Source: an uncultured Lachnospiraceae bacterium
GTDB lineage: Bacteria > Bacillota > Clostridia > Lachnospirales > Lachnospiraceae
Length of the DNA: 64,000 bases
Reading direction: 5' to 3'
Assembly (NCBI GenBank): GCA_900554415.1
Contig: USGU01000007.1
Span: forward strand, 1-64,000
Position 1 is the first letter of the stretch. Each line of letters opens with the position of its first letter. The translations under genes were made by a program, and so were the position numbers. Shown here piece after piece: positions 62,216 to 64,000 of the stretch. The notes under the pieces are model-generated. The model saw nothing but the letters and a program-made list of their open reading frames with translations. It had not been told where the DNA came from and did no database searches.

Positions 62216-62252
62216 TGAAAGGTCATGGCACAAGCCATGGCTTTTCTTTTTC
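62216..62252 (+). terminator. Rho-independent terminator of unit C
   Basis: GAAAGGTCATGGC / GCCATGGCTTTTC around an ACAA loop, followed by TTTTTC. Confidence 0.8.
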
Positions 62253-62483
62253 TCTAAAATTCCCTCTATTGTTTACTATCCCCAATCTCCTCTATGCATT
62301 TTCGATATATCTGATAAATTTTTATTTCCATGATTTCTGGTATTATCATACGACTGAAAAAACAATCAAAAAATGTTTCTATTTCCGAAATCCTGCATAT
62401 ACTACTGACGAGCGTGGAAATGCCAGCTCTACAATTTTTTCTCTATTGAACTTAGGTAATTTTGTGATACGATAACTTTAGAG
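62253..62483. other. Gene-free AT-rich spacer
   Basis: An 86-codon frame starting at 62215 runs through here but it begins inside the unit C terminator and has no ribosome-binding site. Nothing else is supported. Confidence 0.6.
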
Positions 62484-62650
62484 GATAGCGGCAATAATCA
62501 GCTATCGCGGTGATGAAGCAATTGACTGGTTCGGTTTCAGCCGATTGTGGAGCCAGACCGTGGGTTATGCGGTAACCACAAGCCGAATAGATTCTTTGAA
62601 TCGAAGAAAAATGCTTAGTGAGAGCCTTGCTTCGGCAAGGCTCTTATTTA
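62484..62650 (+). ncRNA. Candidate structured RNA or leader with UUCG terminator
   Basis: Several stems in about 165 nt: GATAGC/GCTATC (62484-62506), GTTCGGTTT/AAGCCGAAT (62529-62588) enclosing GTGGGTTA/TAACCAC (62560-62579), GATTC/GAATC (62590-62602). It ends in AGAGCCTTGC-TTCG-GCAAGGCTCT (62621-62645) before TATTTA. It could be a small RNA or an attenuated leader for the truncated gene at 62674. Not matched to a known RNA family. Confidence 0.45.
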
Positions 62651-62673
62651 TGTGATACAAGGAGATGATGTGT

Positions 62674-62784
62674 ATGGAAAACAATAATCACGGATTACTG
62701 TATAATGCAGCAGGTGCGTGGAAAGAACTGACAGAATATTATTTCTTCAATTGTATTGTCCAGTCTCTTGGAAAAGCTAAATGA
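62674..62784 (+). pseudogene. Truncated gene start (36 codons), possibly PBECR4-type
   Basis: ATG 62674 has AAGGAGATG upstream and opens MENNNHGLLYNAAGAWKELT, a convincing protein start. After about 22 residues the frame runs into the 3' end of the convergent Abi gene (stop at 62739) and ends soon after. The opening resembles, from memory, N-termini of phage-linked PBECR4 nuclease-domain proteins, but this is weak. Best read as a gene cut off when the abi segment was inserted. Confidence 0.5.
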
Positions 62785-63587
62785 TATAAATCAATGTCCT
62801 CTTTGTATTCTTCAAAAAGAGCTTCCAATCTTGGCATAAATTCAGAATTCCATTTTTCAGCAGATGGATATAATGCTTTCACAGAAAGTATTGCACCCCA
62901 GAGTCTTCGTTTTGCTGCTTCGGAGATTTGAAATCCGGAAGGCATTGCAGAGAAGATTCTAAAATAAAGTCTGCCATAATGTGCACATATATTCCTTAAA
63001 TCGGTGCAACAGCGCATCCAACTGATCATATTTTTATAATCGGCACCTGTAAATGCTTTCTTATCTGCGGTTATCAGGTCATTATAAAAATACGAAAGCA
63101 TACCAAATGTAAATAATTCAGATATTACCCATAACGGAAACTGACCATTGTAATTATCTATATGGTGCTTTACAAACAGAACTTTCTTGTTGTTTTCAAT
63201 TTCACGGTCAATATTCTGCTTAAATTTATCAGCATTATGTTTTGAATTGAATGAAGAAGCATCCAAATATCCAAGAGGACCATATTTTTCTGAGTGAAAA
63301 TGTGCAAGTCTCGTGCGAAGGCTCACTTCAATAACTTCAATAGCAGAGAATAATAAATTGCGGAGTTTTCGGTCAAATTCATAAATTCGATATACTCTTT
63401 CAAATGAAAGATTGTCCATATAGGTTCCATCAAAATTTTTAAATGGTAAAAAATAGGCAGACAATCGGTAATAACCGATGTTGACTAAAACATCTCTGCA
63501 AAAGGAATCATCGTCTATAATACATCCCTTTTCACGCAGCTTATTTATTTGTCCCTTGTAGGACAGGTGTGCTTTTACTTCATTCAT
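62739..63587 (-). CDS. AbiF/Abi_2 family abortive infection protein (HEPN)
   Basis: 282 aa from the ATG at 63587 (GGAGAT upstream on the minus strand); the longer frame to 63689 would translate through the upstream RNA hairpin. Seen: LSYKGQINKLREKGC and NIGYYRLSAYFLPFK at the N-terminus, typical of Abi_2. Two R-x4-H motifs, R91-TRLA-H96 and R198-NICA-H203, fit HEPN RNase sites. AbiF proteins are RNA-controlled toxins protecting against phage. Convergent to the truncated gene and flanked by fibre genes. Confidence 0.85.
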   Translation of the reverse strand: MNEVKAHLSYKGQINKLREKGCIIDDDSFCRDVLVNIGYYRLSAYFLPFKNFDGTYMDNLSFERVYRIYEFDRKLRNLLFSAIEVIEVSLRTRLAHFHSEKYGPLGYLDASSFNSKHNADKFKQNIDREIENNKKVLFVKHHIDNYNGQFPLWVISELFTFGMLSYFYNDLITADKKAFTGADYKNMISWMRCCTDLRNICAHYGRLYFRIFSAMPSGFQISEAAKRRLWGAILSVKALYPSAEKWNSEFMPRLEALFEEYKEDIDLYHLAFPRDWTIQLKK

Positions 63588-63601
63588 AAAATATCTCCGT
63601 A

Positions 63602-63654
63602 TAAAAAAATGTCTCCCCTGGGGCACATCGTTGAGAGGTGCGGGGAGTCCTGTT
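63602..63654 (-). ncRNA. AbiF-associated small RNA (candidate antitoxin RNA)
   Basis: Between a good promoter and the abi start, the minus strand carries a compact structure: CTCCCC and GGGGAG arms (63613-63618, 63642-63647) with GCAC/GTGC inside, followed by a T-run (63602-63610 region) like a terminator. The position and form match what is reported for abiF RNAs, which sit beside abiF genes. The match to that consensus was not computed. Confidence 0.6.
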
Positions 63655-63660
63655 AATATT

Positions 63661-63689
63661 ATTATATGTATAACAGATAAAACAATCAA
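63661..63689 (-). promoter_or_regulatory. Promoter for the AbiF RNA/abi unit
   Basis: On the minus strand TTGATT (63684-63689) and a perfect TATAAT (63661-63666) are spaced 17 bp. Confidence 0.75.
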
Positions 63690-63850
63690 TGTGCAAAATA
63701 GCCAAAATTATCTTAATCCCTGACAATGCAAGCTGGTATACGGCTACACACTTCGAAAGCCTTATGAAAGCAAGCCACAAAATCGTTAAACGGTTGTTTT
63801 GTTTGGATTATACGCCTTAAAAGTATCATCGTTTAGTAAGTAACGTTGTC

Positions 63851-64000
63851 ATGATATGCGTTGCCGCTATTGCGCTGGGATCAAGTACGTATGCTTGGTT
63901 TGTAACGAATAATACTGTAAAAGCTACAACAAGTACAATTAGTGCGCAGTCAAATGCAGCATTTATGAAGATTAAATATAATGCTACAGCAACAACATCT
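63851..64000 (+). pseudogene. Second, 5'-degenerate copy of the major fibre subunit (3' end outside window)
   Basis: The frame MICVAAIALGSSTYAWFVTN... closely matches the signal and start of the 60223 subunit (VAAVALGSSTYAWFVSNNTV, then SISAQSNAAF). DNA identity is high around GCTGGGATCAAGTAC. Upstream, the expected basic residues and start are missing: the frame meets a stop just before KYHRLVSN, and a Lys-Ser run appears in another frame. It has no clear ribosome-binding site. It could be a silent cassette, a decayed copy, or a live gene with an odd start. Confidence 0.6.

Noticed and set aside
35558..62252. Type IV pilus or sortase-assembled pilus
   Set aside because: There is no prepilin peptidase, PilB/PilT ATPase, LPXTG motif or sortase; the signals and peptidases are SipW-type.
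62215..62475. 86-aa open frame after unit C
   Set aside because: It starts inside the terminator hairpin, has no ribosome-binding site and an odd Phe/Tyr-rich low-complexity composition.
1..64000. CRISPR array
   Set aside because: No regularly spaced direct repeats with unique spacers were seen; the repeats present are coding or short tandem units.

Overview
The window looks like a chromosome segment of a low-to-mid GC gut Clostridia, most likely a Lachnospiraceae member (Blautia/Dorea/Mediterraneibacter-like). This is inferred from gene content: a Trp T-box ahead of a trpXYZ-type transporter, a CIRCE site ahead of hsp20, glnA followed by an ANTAR regulator, a flavodoxin-DUF3793 pair, a YqeB/YqeC molybdenum hydroxylase system, and SipW-dependent secreted proteins. 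No rRNA or tRNA gene was seen and the species is not identifiable by eye.

Positions 1-34000 are mostly housekeeping and metabolism. A group II intron (5' end outside the window) lies just past the 3' end of a degV gene. Then come marR, a histidine phosphatase, a parvulin isomerase, a translational GTPase fused to a Rae1-like NYN nuclease domain, sbcD-sbcC, ftsH and an Spx/ArsC-like protein. From 13.2 to 23.0 kb is a purine/xanthine module: yqeB, yqeC, nth, an NCS2 permease, three xanthine dehydrogenase-type subunits, an XdhC-type chaperone, and a MocA-type cytidylyltransferase running in frame into xanthine phosphoribosyltransferase. A 25-codon remnant of a radical SAM gene precedes yqeB. Next are a FliB-like lysine methylase, glnA-ANTAR, ferritin, the Trp T-box with trpXYZ, an Sfp-type PPTase, hsp20, L25/Ctc, flavodoxin, DUF3793 and a MATE exporter.

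Positions 35.5-62.2 kb hold the most unusual content: a multi-operon surface-fibre locus. Unit A (35558-49511) encodes three small single-TM secreted proteins and a 3,635-residue GLUG-type beta-helix adhesin. Unit B (49521-59981) encodes four TasA/camelysin-like subunits, two ER-type (SipW-like) signal peptidases, a membrane-tethered McrB-like AAA+ ATPase, a DUF2357/McrC-like partner whose nuclease is replaced by a long coiled coil, a PilZ protein (c-di-GMP receptor) and a membrane-anchored member of the subunit family. Unit C (60223-62252) encodes two further subunits behind a structured leader. Units A and B start with the same tripartite 48-bp promoter element, which argues for co-regulation. 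Most subunits in units B and C share an N-terminal TYAWF-type signal and a C-terminal W/Y-L/M-E-G-x-D-x-x-C motif. I infer a c-di-GMP-responsive, SipW-processed filament or biofilm system with an unexpected McrBC-derived ATPase.

The right end (62.4-64.0 kb) looks rearranged: a structured RNA-like region with a terminator, a truncated 36-codon ORF, a convergent AbiF-like HEPN gene with its own promoter and small structured RNA, and at the edge a 5'-degenerate second copy of the putative major fibre subunit that may be a silent cassette or the start of more fibre genes.
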